A stretch of DNA of 26,372 nucleotides, taken from contig CALALS010000186.1 in assembly GCA_937925525.1 (NCBI GenBank), forward strand, positions 1 to 26,372, read 5' to 3'. The stretch is from an uncultured Flavobacteriales bacterium. Lineage in GTDB: Bacteria > Bacteroidota > Bacteroidia > Flavobacteriales_E > Vicingaceae. Under the pieces are notes generated by a model. It saw only the letters and a program-made list of their open reading frames with translations. It was not told where the DNA came from and did not search any database. The translations under genes and the position numbers were made by a program. Below, piece by piece: positions 15,773 through 22,961 of this stretch (positions within the stretch are counted from its first letter, which is position 1; each line of letters begins with the position of its first letter).

Positions 15773-17332
15773 ATGGATTGTAATTATCAATATAATTTAG
15801 GTCAGCTATTTGATAAAGTAGCAAGGGAGAATTCAGATAAAACAGCCATTAATCTATTTGAAGGAAATGATGTTACATACAACACAGTAAATGTTCTTTC
15901 AAATAAAATTGCTAATTTTTTACTTTCTAAAAGTATCGGAAGAAATGATGTAGTGGCTATCTTAAATAATAAAACTGCAATGTCATATTCTATTATGATA
16001 GCATGTTTAAAAATAGGAGCTGTATATACTAACCTTGACCCTAAAAGCCCTATTGAACGATTTAACAAGATGGTGGAAATATGTAATCCTAAATTATTGT
16101 TTTATTACTCAGATGAAAATAATGTAATGAGTGAGTTTAAAACAGATAAGTTCAAGAGCATTAATTATGCTAATCCAGAATTCATAAAGGAAGTGAATGT
16201 AGTTGGAATGGATTTTCCAGCATATAATAGAGAGGTGACTGCAAATACTCCTGCATATATTATGTTTACTTCAGGATCTACAGGTTTTCCAAAAGGAGTG
16301 GTGATATCACATCAAAATATTTTAAATTTTATAGAGTGGTCTAGAACTATCTATAATACAACTACAGATGATGTTTTTACCAACATCAACCCAATGCATT
16401 TTGATAATTCGGTTTTTGATTTTTACGCTTCACTTTTTACTGGAGCCTCAATCGTTCCTGTAGGAGAAAACTTAACCAGAAACCCAAGAAAATTAGTAGA
16501 AGCCTTAAATCAAGTTTTACCAACCATATGGTTTAGTGTACCGTCTATGTTGGTATATATGCTTAATATGAGAGCACTAAAAGAAACTGATTTACCAACT
16601 TTAAGGGTAGTAACCTATGGAGGAGAAGGATTTCCTAAAAATCAATTACGGAAATTATGGAAGTATTGGGGGCATAGTGTTCGTTTTGTTAATGTTTACG
16701 GCCCTACAGAATGCACCTGTATCTGCTCATCCTACGATGTTTCAGCAAAGGATATAGAAAAAGATGAATTATTACCATTAGGACATATGGCACCTAATTT
16801 TTATGGATTGGTAGTCAATGATGATGGCAAAAAAGTTCAATTAGGGGAAATTGGGGAATTATATATAGGAGGACCTAATGTTGGAATAGGTTACTATAAC
16901 GACATTAAAAAAACTGAAGAGTTTTTTATTGGTAACCCTGGCGTTGAAAGTCACAAAGAAATCGTTTATAAAAGCGGTGATCTGGTAAAACAAGACCCAG
17001 ACACAAAAATGTTCTTATTTTGTGGAAGAAAAGACAATCAAATTAAACGAATGGGTTATAGAATGGAGTTAGAAGAAATTGAACATGTCATTAACTCCAT
17101 TGATTTTATAAAAGAAAGTGCAGTAGTATATATTGATAACAAAAAATACTCTTCAAAAATAATAGCATGTTTAAACTCAAGTGATGAAGATGACAATAAA
17201 ATCGCAGAAATTCTTAGAAAGTACTTACCTTCGTATATGCTTCCTGATTTGTATTTTTATTTTAGACAATTACCAAAAAATCAAAATGGCAAAATAGATC
17301 GACTTAAATTGAAAGAAGAATTAAATCAATGA
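15773..17332 (+). CDS. Stand-alone amino acid adenylation-domain ligase
   Basis: This ANL-superfamily enzyme activates a carboxylic acid as the acyl-AMP and loads it on a carrier protein. The 519 residues contain the full set of A-domain motifs: A3 FTSGSTGFPKG (165-175), A4 MHFDNSVFDFY (D211), A5 NVYGPTECT (307-315), A7 YKSGDLV (D403), A8 GRKDNQIKRMGYRMELEEIE, and A10 NQNGKIDR with the catalytic K507. An Asp in A4 that aligns with GrsA Asp235, which holds the substrate alpha-amino group, suggests an amino acid substrate. No condensation or carrier domain is attached; a discrete carrier protein is encoded two genes downstream. It abuts the WbqC-like gene and overlaps the acyltransferase gene by ATGA (17329-17332). 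It resembles DltA in organisation, but the neighbours are not dlt genes. The amino acid cannot be named from the sequence. Confidence 0.9.
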   Translation: MDCNYQYNLGQLFDKVARENSDKTAINLFEGNDVTYNTVNVLSNKIANFLLSKSIGRNDVVAILNNKTAMSYSIMIACLKIGAVYTNLDPKSPIERFNKMVEICNPKLLFYYSDENNVMSEFKTDKFKSINYANPEFIKEVNVVGMDFPAYNREVTANTPAYIMFTSGSTGFPKGVVISHQNILNFIEWSRTIYNTTTDDVFTNINPMHFDNSVFDFYASLFTGASIVPVGENLTRNPRKLVEALNQVLPTIWFSVPSMLVYMLNMRALKETDLPTLRVVTYGGEGFPKNQLRKLWKYWGHSVRFVNVYGPTECTCICSSYDVSAKDIEKDELLPLGHMAPNFYGLVVNDDGKKVQLGEIGELYIGGPNVGIGYYNDIKKTEEFFIGNPGVESHKEIVYKSGDLVKQDPDTKMFLFCGRKDNQIKRMGYRMELEEIEHVINSIDFIKESAVVYIDNKKYSSKIIACLNSSDEDDNKIAEILRKYLPSYMLPDLYFYFRQLPKNQNGKIDRLKLKEELNQ

Positions 17333-18006
17333 AAAAATCACTTATTATATTTGGAGCAGGTAAAATTGCAGAAGCTGTAAGTTATTATTTCGAACGTGAT
17401 TCAGAATATAAAATTGAAGCTTATGTGGTTGATGATGAATTTGTCGCTGCTGACACTTTTTTAAATAACCCACTGGTTAAACTATCAGAAGTAGTTGAAA
17501 AATACCCTTCAAAAGACTTTACTGTTTTCATGGCTACAGGTTATCAGGGAATTAATCAATTAAGGACATCAAAATACGAATACTTTAAACAATTAGGTTA
17601 TTCGTTTGCCAGTTACGTAAGTCCTTACGTAAAAGGAGATTTTACAATTGGTGAAAATACAATTGTAATGGATAATGCTGTGATTCAACCATGTGTCAAA
17701 TTTGGCAATAATGTTTTTGTTTGGGGGGGGGCAATGGTTGGACATCATGCAACAATTCGTGACCATTGTTGGTTAACAGGCGGTTGTCAAATAGGTGGGA
17801 TTGTAGATTTAGGTGAAAGCACTTTTGTTGGACTTGGTGCTGTTATAGGTAATGAAGTAAAGATTGGTAAAAAATGCATGATAGGTGCATCTACATTAAC
17901 TACTAAAAGTTTGCCTGACAAAACAGTTTTATTAGTAGGGCCAACTGAACCACATCGCTTAAATTCAGATCAATTTACAAGAATGTCATCTTGTTTTAGA
18001 GTATAA
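17329..18006 (+). CDS. PglD/NeuD-type left-handed beta-helix acyltransferase
   Basis: The 225-residue protein has an N-terminal Rossmann-like part starting LIIFGAGKIAEAV (residues 5-17) and, from about residue 105, hexapeptide repeats of a left-handed beta helix (IGENTIVMDNAVIQP..., VKFGNNVFVWGG..., AMVGHHATIRDH). The catalytic His should be H139 or H140 in GHHATIRD. Family members acylate the free amine of UDP- or dTDP-amino sugars, usually with acetyl-CoA. Here the overlap with the adenylating ligase and the adjacent carrier protein suggest that the donor is a carrier-bound aminoacyl group, as LpxD-type helices use acyl-ACP; that is inference. A run of nine G (17723-17731) lies within the helix part and makes the gene frameshift-prone. 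Confidence 0.88.
   Translation: MKKSLIIFGAGKIAEAVSYYFERDSEYKIEAYVVDDEFVAADTFLNNPLVKLSEVVEKYPSKDFTVFMATGYQGINQLRTSKYEYFKQLGYSFASYVSPYVKGDFTIGENTIVMDNAVIQPCVKFGNNVFVWGGAMVGHHATIRDHCWLTGGCQIGGIVDLGESTFVGLGAVIGNEVKIGKKCMIGASTLTTKSLPDKTVLLVGPTEPHRLNSDQFTRMSSCFRV
17723..17731 (+). repeat. Run of nine G in the acyltransferase coding sequence
   Basis: Nine consecutive G encode part of Val-Trp-Gly-Gly-Ala around residues 131-135. Elsewhere in the window G or C runs do not exceed about five, so this stands out in AT-rich DNA. Loss of one G gives a TAA, and gain of one a TGA, within about 50 bases, either way removing the catalytic His context and most of the helix. It is a plausible slipped-strand phase-variation site. 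Confidence 0.8.
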
Positions 18007-18019
18007 ATAGAAGAGTAAA

Positions 18020-18247
18020 ATGGAAAAAAAGATTAATCAAATATTGGCGGATACGTTAAAAGTTCCGTTGGAAAAAACAACAGAAGATCTAACCATGGAT
18101 GATGTAAACAATTGGGATTCATTAACACACATGAACTTAATTGTAGCCATTGAGGGAGAATTAGGAATTGAATTGTCGGGAGATGACATCGCAGAGATGA
18201 TTAGTTTTAATGCCATCAGGTCAACCGTTGCTAAATATGTAAATTAA
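18020..18247 (+). CDS. Discrete acyl/peptidyl carrier protein
   Basis: The 75-residue acidic protein is the size of a free carrier domain. It has the phosphopantetheine attachment motif NWDSLTHMNLIVAIE with Ser34 following Trp-Asp, and a helical C-terminus (GDDIAEMISFNAIRSTVAKYV). It would carry the acyl or aminoacyl group as a thioester after modification by a phosphopantetheinyl transferase encoded elsewhere. It lies 13 bases after the acyltransferase gene and 2 bases before the SDR gene. Since the ligase at 15773-17332 lacks its own carrier domain, this protein is its probable partner, as DltC is for DltA. It is unlikely to be the fatty-acid ACP because of its glycan-locus context. Confidence 0.92.
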   Translation: MEKKINQILADTLKVPLEKTTEDLTMDDVNNWDSLTHMNLIVAIEGELGIELSGDDIAEMISFNAIRSTVAKYVN

Positions 18248-18249
18248 GT

Positions 18250-19002
18250 ATGGAAATTAATAATTCCAATATCATTATTACCGGTGCAGGCTCAGGATTT
18301 GGAAAAGCCATGTCGCTTTATTTCGCATCCAGGAGTGCTTTGGTTTTTGGGGTGGATATTAACGAGCATGCTTTATCTAAATTGAAAGAAGAAGGAGGGG
18401 AAAATATACATGTTTTTAAATGTGATGTTTCAAATAATAGCGAAGTAGAGAAAGTAGTTGATGAAATTTTCGAACTTAATAAAAATGTAAATGTTTTAAT
18501 TAATAATGCCGGGATAATGAAAAATGCTCCGCTGATTAATTTATTGAGTCGTCCTGACAGCAGACATTCAGTTGAGTTGTGGGACAAAGTGATACAGGTG
18601 AATCAAAATGCCGTTTTTTATATGACACGCTCAGTGGCTAATAAAATGATTAGGAATAGAAATAAGGGTGTAATTATTAGCATTAGCTCAATAGCAGCCA
18701 AAGGAAATGTAGGACAAACAGCATATTCAGCAAGTAAGGCAGCTGTTGAAGCAATGAGTAAAGTTTGGGCAAAAGAATTAGGGGGTTTTGGAATTCGTTC
18801 CGTATCTATTGCTCCAGGCTTTATAAACACTATGGGAACACATGATGCACTAGAGGAAAAAATGTTAGCTAAGTGGGTTGAAAAAACACCTTTGGCTAGG
18901 ACTGGAGAAATAAATGAAGTTGTATCTGCTGTTCAATTTGCAATAGAAAACGATTTTTTCAATGGAGAGACTTTAAATGTTAACGGAGGATTGGCGATAT
19001 AA
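18250..19002 (+). CDS. Short-chain dehydrogenase/reductase (FabG-like)
   Basis: This is a classical SDR of 250 residues. It has the nucleotide-binding motif TGAGSGFG (residues 11-18), an Asp at the end of the second strand (GVDINEH) suggesting NAD(H) preference, CDVSN, NNAG, the catalytic YSASK, and IAPGFINT. It starts 2 bases after the carrier protein stop, so the two are probably translationally coupled. A reasonable role is to reduce or oxidise the carrier-bound acyl group, as FabG does; the alternative is a keto-sugar reductase. The insertion LINLLSRPDSRHSVELWDKV after NNAG is slightly unusual. The substrate cannot be settled from sequence. Confidence 0.87.
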   Translation: MEINNSNIIITGAGSGFGKAMSLYFASRSALVFGVDINEHALSKLKEEGGENIHVFKCDVSNNSEVEKVVDEIFELNKNVNVLINNAGIMKNAPLINLLSRPDSRHSVELWDKVIQVNQNAVFYMTRSVANKMIRNRNKGVIISISSIAAKGNVGQTAYSASKAAVEAMSKVWAKELGGFGIRSVSIAPGFINTMGTHDALEEKMLAKWVEKTPLARTGEINEVVSAVQFAIENDFFNGETLNVNGGLAI

Positions 19003-19020
19003 ATCAGGAAAATATTTGAT

Positions 19021-19752
19021 ATGGATAAACTAAAACATAAATATGGACAATTCGAAAGTGTAAAATTTGATCATCGAAGAGAAGATTTTTACAACTATTT
19101 GAATTACCTTAAGAATAAAAATATTGATACACTTGGTTTATTAGAGCATTATACGGCTTATGCAGGTCATATGGCTCTTCATAGAATGTTTACGATGTAT
19201 GAATATTATAAAATGGTAAAAGATGTAGCAGGGCACGTTGCAGAAATAGGAGTTTATAAAGGTGCAGGAACCATGTTATTTGCAAAACTGATTCATATTT
19301 TCGAAAGCGAATCACTAACTCAAGTTCATGGATTTGATTGGTTCAAAGGGACTGGTGAAGGAGGTCAAAATGATTCGGGATTAGTACCGGAAGGTGGTTA
19401 TCAGTGTAGTTATAATGACCTGATGGATTTAGTTAATTTACAGAAACTCGATCATATTATTCGAATTCATAATATAGACTTAACAAGTAATGAGGTGAAT
19501 AAATTCTTTGATGAATTTAAACACCTACAATTTAAGTTGGTTTTTATGGATGCCGGCATGTACGATATTATGCAAAAATGTATCCCTTTGTTTTGGGAAA
19601 GACTTACTCCCGGAGGAATCATGATATTTGATCAGTATAGTCATGAATTAGGACCAGGAGAAACATTATCAATACGGGAATTGCTTCCTCATGTAAAAGT
19701 AAAAACCCTTCCAAACTCATGGATGCCAAATGCATATGTGATAAAAGAATAA
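19021..19752 (+). CDS. TylF/macrocin-type O-methyltransferase
   Basis: The 243-residue protein has the SAM-binding motif GHVAEIGVYKGAGTMLFAKL (71-90), then GFDWFKGTGEG and FMDAGMYDIMQKCIPLFWERLTPGG (175-199), and the metal-binding-like IFDQYSHELGPGE (202-214). This pattern is the TylF (macrocin O-methyltransferase) family, whose members methylate sugar hydroxyls, usually with Mg2+. Here it probably methylates either the amino sugar or the acyl substituent made by the neighbouring genes. It follows the SDR by 18 bases and precedes the GNAT gene by 6, within the same operon. Confidence 0.88.
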   Translation: MDKLKHKYGQFESVKFDHRREDFYNYLNYLKNKNIDTLGLLEHYTAYAGHMALHRMFTMYEYYKMVKDVAGHVAEIGVYKGAGTMLFAKLIHIFESESLTQVHGFDWFKGTGEGGQNDSGLVPEGGYQCSYNDLMDLVNLQKLDHIIRIHNIDLTSNEVNKFFDEFKHLQFKLVFMDAGMYDIMQKCIPLFWERLTPGGIMIFDQYSHELGPGETLSIRELLPHVKVKTLPNSWMPNAYVIKE

Positions 19753-19758
19753 TAGCAC

Positions 19759-20295
19759 ATGAACTATTTTATTCACACAGAACGTTTGTTGCTTAGACCA
19801 CCAGTAAAAGATGATGATAAGGTATTGTATGAATTAATGTCGGATGACCGATTAATTAAATTCCTGACATGGGAACCGCATACCAATATTGAAACCACTC
19901 GAAATGTAATAAACAGTCTTATTGCATCACAGCAAAATGATAAAGGTTACCATTGGTGTGTTTGTACAAAAGATAAGGTGATAGGTATCGTATCTTTAAT
20001 TGATGTAAAAAGAACCATTCGTACATGGACGCTGAATCGAACAGAATTGTCGTATTGGATAAGTCCAGAATTTCAGGGTAAAGGATATGCCACAGAAGCA
20101 TCAAAGGCGGTGGTTGAGTTTGGATTTAAAAATTTAAATTTTCATAAAATAATTGTTGCGCATGCAGCACAAAATATAGAATCAAAAAGTATATGTAATA
20201 AATTAGGGTTTGAACAATATGCATATGAACACGATGCTTTTAATAAAGCCGGAATATGGCATGACCTTATTTGGTATGAACTTATAAAAAAATAG
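19759..20295 (+). CDS. GNAT-family N-acetyltransferase (RimJ/RimL-like)
   Basis: The 178-residue GNAT has the acetyl-CoA binding loop QGKGYATEA (106-114), preceded by ELSYWISPEF and followed by ESKSICNKLGF, all typical of the RimJ/RimL-like branch. It opens with TERLLLRPPVKDDD, also typical. Proteins of this branch acetylate N-terminal amino groups or small amines. In this context a good candidate acceptor is the free alpha-amine of an aminoacyl group on the sugar or carrier, which would give an N-acetylaminoacyl substituent; that is inference. It lies 2 bases before the next methyltransferase gene. Confidence 0.88.
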   Translation: MNYFIHTERLLLRPPVKDDDKVLYELMSDDRLIKFLTWEPHTNIETTRNVINSLIASQQNDKGYHWCVCTKDKVIGIVSLIDVKRTIRTWTLNRTELSYWISPEFQGKGYATEASKAVVEFGFKNLNFHKIIVAHAAQNIESKSICNKLGFEQYAYEHDAFNKAGIWHDLIWYELIKK

Positions 20296-20297
20296 CA

Positions 20298-21314
20298 ATG
20301 AGAAGAGAAAACCTCTCTATGTATATATGTCCTTTAACAGGAAATAAATTAGAGTTAAAAATTGAATCATCTGAAAATGACAAAGTAAGTGAAGGGTTAT
20401 TGACTTCAGCAGCAGCCAACAGAAACTTTGTGATAAAAGAAGGCTGCATAGATTTTATAACTCCTGAACAGGAAGTAAAAGGAGCAGCTTTTGCTAGACA
20501 ATATTATTCCGAAATAGCGAAAACATATGATGAAAATGTACACATTACATTTGAATTATATAATGAGGAAGAATTGGATATTCGAAGCAGGATGATTGAT
20601 CTTTTAGAGTTAACCTCTGGTCATAAAGTATTGGAAGTATCGGCAGGTACAGGTAAAGATTCTGAGTTGATAGCAAAAAGATTAGGAAAAGATGGTGGAT
20701 TGTGGATACTGGATATCTCTCCGGATATGATGGCTTATAACATGGAAAGAATGAAAAATGCCGAAATTCCTGTAGAACATTTAATTGCCAGTGCTTGTGC
20801 GCTTCCTTTTGAAGATAACAGCTTTGATGCTTTGTATTGTTTTGCAGGGGTAGGACATTTTCCGGATTTACCCAAAGGATTGAAAGAAATGGCACGGGTT
20901 GTTAAACCTGGAGGAAAGGTTGTATTTTGTGAAAAACATGTTCCTGAATGGTTAAGAGGTACTGAATATGGAAAAATTTGTATTAATAACAACCCTATGT
21001 TTGCCGATCCCCTTCCATTAAAACACATCCCTGTTGAAGCAAGAGACGTAGGAGTGAGATGGATTAATGGAAATGTTCATTATGTATTTGATTATACTGT
21101 TGGAGAAGGGGAACCTAAAGGCAATTTTGATCTTCCTATACCAGGGTCGAGAGGTGGGACTTTTAATACCAGATATTATGGTAAACTGGAGGGGGTAACC
21201 AATGAAACCAAAAAATTAGCGTTGGAAGCCAGAGAAAAATTGGGAGTGTCAATGCATGATTGGTTAGATGAGTTAATTAAGAGAGAAGCAGAAAAAATAT
21301 TAAAAAAAGATTAG
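20298..21314 (+). CDS. SAM-dependent methyltransferase with Trm112-like N-terminus
   Basis: The 338-residue protein starts with a short Trm112-like segment (MYICPLTGNKLEL, later EGCIDFI) and then a class I methyltransferase: motif I KVLEVSAGTGKDSELIAKRL (110-129), an acidic/Pro region WILDISPDM, the post-motif CALPFEDNSFDALYC, and VVKPGGKVVFCE. The arrangement is like UbiE-type small-molecule methyltransferases. Only one Cys of the usual zinc pair is left in CPLTG, so metal binding is doubtful. A start at Met8 (20319) is also possible. It probably methylates a glycan component or the carrier-bound acyl group. Confidence 0.82.
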   Translation: MRRENLSMYICPLTGNKLELKIESSENDKVSEGLLTSAAANRNFVIKEGCIDFITPEQEVKGAAFARQYYSEIAKTYDENVHITFELYNEEELDIRSRMIDLLELTSGHKVLEVSAGTGKDSELIAKRLGKDGGLWILDISPDMMAYNMERMKNAEIPVEHLIASACALPFEDNSFDALYCFAGVGHFPDLPKGLKEMARVVKPGGKVVFCEKHVPEWLRGTEYGKICINNNPMFADPLPLKHIPVEARDVGVRWINGNVHYVFDYTVGEGEPKGNFDLPIPGSRGGTFNTRYYGKLEGVTNETKKLALEAREKLGVSMHDWLDELIKREAEKILKKD

Positions 21315-21317
21315 AGA

Positions 21318-22247
21318 ATGCAGTGGATTAGAAAAGGGCGGATTTATAGTGTAGAAGAACCTAAAGGCTGGATGAATTCTCATGCACAATGCCCTACAGC
21401 TATTGTGCTTGAAGATAGAATAAGAGTGTTTTTTTCTGCAAGATATGAAAACCAACAAAGCTTGCCCACATTTATTGATCTTGACATTGATAACCCGGGT
21501 AAGGTCATTATGGAACACCAGACTCCTGTGTTGAATTTTGGAAGGAGAGGAACCTTTGATGAAAATGGTATAATTCCAAGCTGTTTTGTTGAAAGAAACG
21601 GAGCCTTATATTTTTATTACGCAGGGTGGAGTCAGTGTAAAAATGTTCCGTATAAAAATTTTACAGGAGTAGCCATTAGTTACGACAATGGATTGACATT
21701 CGAGAAGTACTCAGAAGCACCTGTCTTTTCACTCGACCAATACAATCCTCTTTCAGCAACAGGCCCATGTATAATAAAAAGAAGGGATGATTACCTTGCC
21801 GTTTATTCTACCGGTGTTGATTGGGTGGAGGTAAATGGGAAACTGGAACATACTTACCTCTTAACTTATGCCACATCCAAAGACTTAACCAATTGGAAAG
21901 GAACAGGGAAAATCATTATAGAACCTGAACGTGAGTTCATGGCGCATTGTAAACCAACTATTATATATGTAGATGGTGTTTATCATATGTGGTTTTCTAC
22001 CAGAGGTAGCTACAATTTCAGAAAAGCAGGTAAAGATGCATATAGATTGGGATATGCATATTCTGAAGACTTAATTAATTGGAAACGAGAGGATTCTAAA
22101 GTTGGAATTGATGTTTCTCAGGAAGGTTGGGATTCTGAAATGATTTGTTATCCTCATATTGTAAAGGTAAAAGATAAATACATTATGTTTTATAATGGAA
22201 ATGGGTTTGGAAAGAGTGGTTTTGGATATGCTGAATTATCATTTTAA
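21318..22247 (+). CDS. GH43/GH32-like five-bladed beta-propeller protein, cytoplasmic
   Basis: The 309-residue protein shows repeated propeller blades with the usual beta-strand wording: LYFYYAGWS..GVAISYDNGLTFEK, HTYLLTYATSKDLTNWKG, YHMWFSTRG..YRLGYAYSEDLINWKRE, and YIMFYNGNGFG..GFGYAEL. The (S)xDLxNW element recurs in GH43, GH32 and GH68 glycosidases and GH130 phosphorylases. I cannot assign a catalytic triad with confidence: candidate acidic residues are D81-E82 and D272-E274. There is no signal peptide, so it acts in the cytosol, unusual for a hydrolase. In this operon it may act on a nucleotide- or lipid-linked sugar, or be a non-catalytic fold. It lies 3 bases after the methyltransferase and 3 bases before the second sulfotransferase gene. 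Confidence 0.75.
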   Translation: MQWIRKGRIYSVEEPKGWMNSHAQCPTAIVLEDRIRVFFSARYENQQSLPTFIDLDIDNPGKVIMEHQTPVLNFGRRGTFDENGIIPSCFVERNGALYFYYAGWSQCKNVPYKNFTGVAISYDNGLTFEKYSEAPVFSLDQYNPLSATGPCIIKRRDDYLAVYSTGVDWVEVNGKLEHTYLLTYATSKDLTNWKGTGKIIIEPEREFMAHCKPTIIYVDGVYHMWFSTRGSYNFRKAGKDAYRLGYAYSEDLINWKREDSKVGIDVSQEGWDSEMICYPHIVKVKDKYIMFYNGNGFGKSGFGYAELSF

Positions 22248-22250
22248 ACG

Positions 22251-22952
22251 ATGTTAGTTATGGAAAAAGTATTTGGTATAGGTTTTTCAAAAACAGGAAC
22301 AACTTCACTAGAAGATGTATTTGAAACATTAGGTTACAATACCTGTAAAGGTCATTGGAATTTAAAACACAATGACTATCTCTTATCTTTATACGTAAAC
22401 AAGGATTATAATGAAATCTATAAAATGACTCAGTATTGGGATGCATATGCAGATGGACCATGGGGAGGGGGAGACTTATATAAAAAACTATATGAATGGT
22501 ATCCCGATGCAAAGTTTATACTTACATATAGAGAACCTGAGAAATGGTATGAATCGTTTTATCAGATGCTAACAAAATTTGATGATTCTGAGGAAAAAGC
22601 AATGGAAGCATTTCATATCAATAAAAGATATGGAACTATTTATTTTTTTAAACATATATTTAAAATAGATAATCTGAAGAATAATAAACAACAGATTGTT
22701 GATTATTACGTAAGAACTAATAAAGAAATAGAAATTTTTTTTGATCAAAAAAAGAACTTTTTGAAAATAGACTTAACTAAAGAAAAACAACATAATCCTT
22801 GGGAAATAATATGTGATTTTTTAGAAAAGTCTGTTCCTGACATTCCATTTCCTCATTCTAATAAAGGACACCTTAATACCGGACTAAAAAATAAACCATC
22901 TTTGAAAGATAAGGTAAAACACAAGATGATCTCAATTATAAAAAAGATATAA
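22251..22952 (+). CDS. Sulfotransferase-family protein (second of two)
   Basis: The 233-residue protein carries the PAPS 5'-phosphosulfate loop GIGFSKTGTTSLEDVF (9-24) and the 3'-phosphate motif KFILTYREPEKWYESF (88-103). The Met4 codon (22260) is an equally possible start, since the P-loop begins soon after it. As with the protein at 13268, sulfate transfer to the glycan is the likely role. It sits 9 bases before a glycosyltransferase, at the boundary between decoration and chain-assembly genes. The two sulfotransferases differ enough that they probably act at different positions. Confidence 0.8.
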   Translation: MLVMEKVFGIGFSKTGTTSLEDVFETLGYNTCKGHWNLKHNDYLLSLYVNKDYNEIYKMTQYWDAYADGPWGGGDLYKKLYEWYPDAKFILTYREPEKWYESFYQMLTKFDDSEEKAMEAFHINKRYGTIYFFKHIFKIDNLKNNKQQIVDYYVRTNKEIEIFFDQKKNFLKIDLTKEKQHNPWEIICDFLEKSVPDIPFPHSNKGHLNTGLKNKPSLKDKVKHKMISIIKKI

Positions 22953-22961
22953 CAACTTTTA

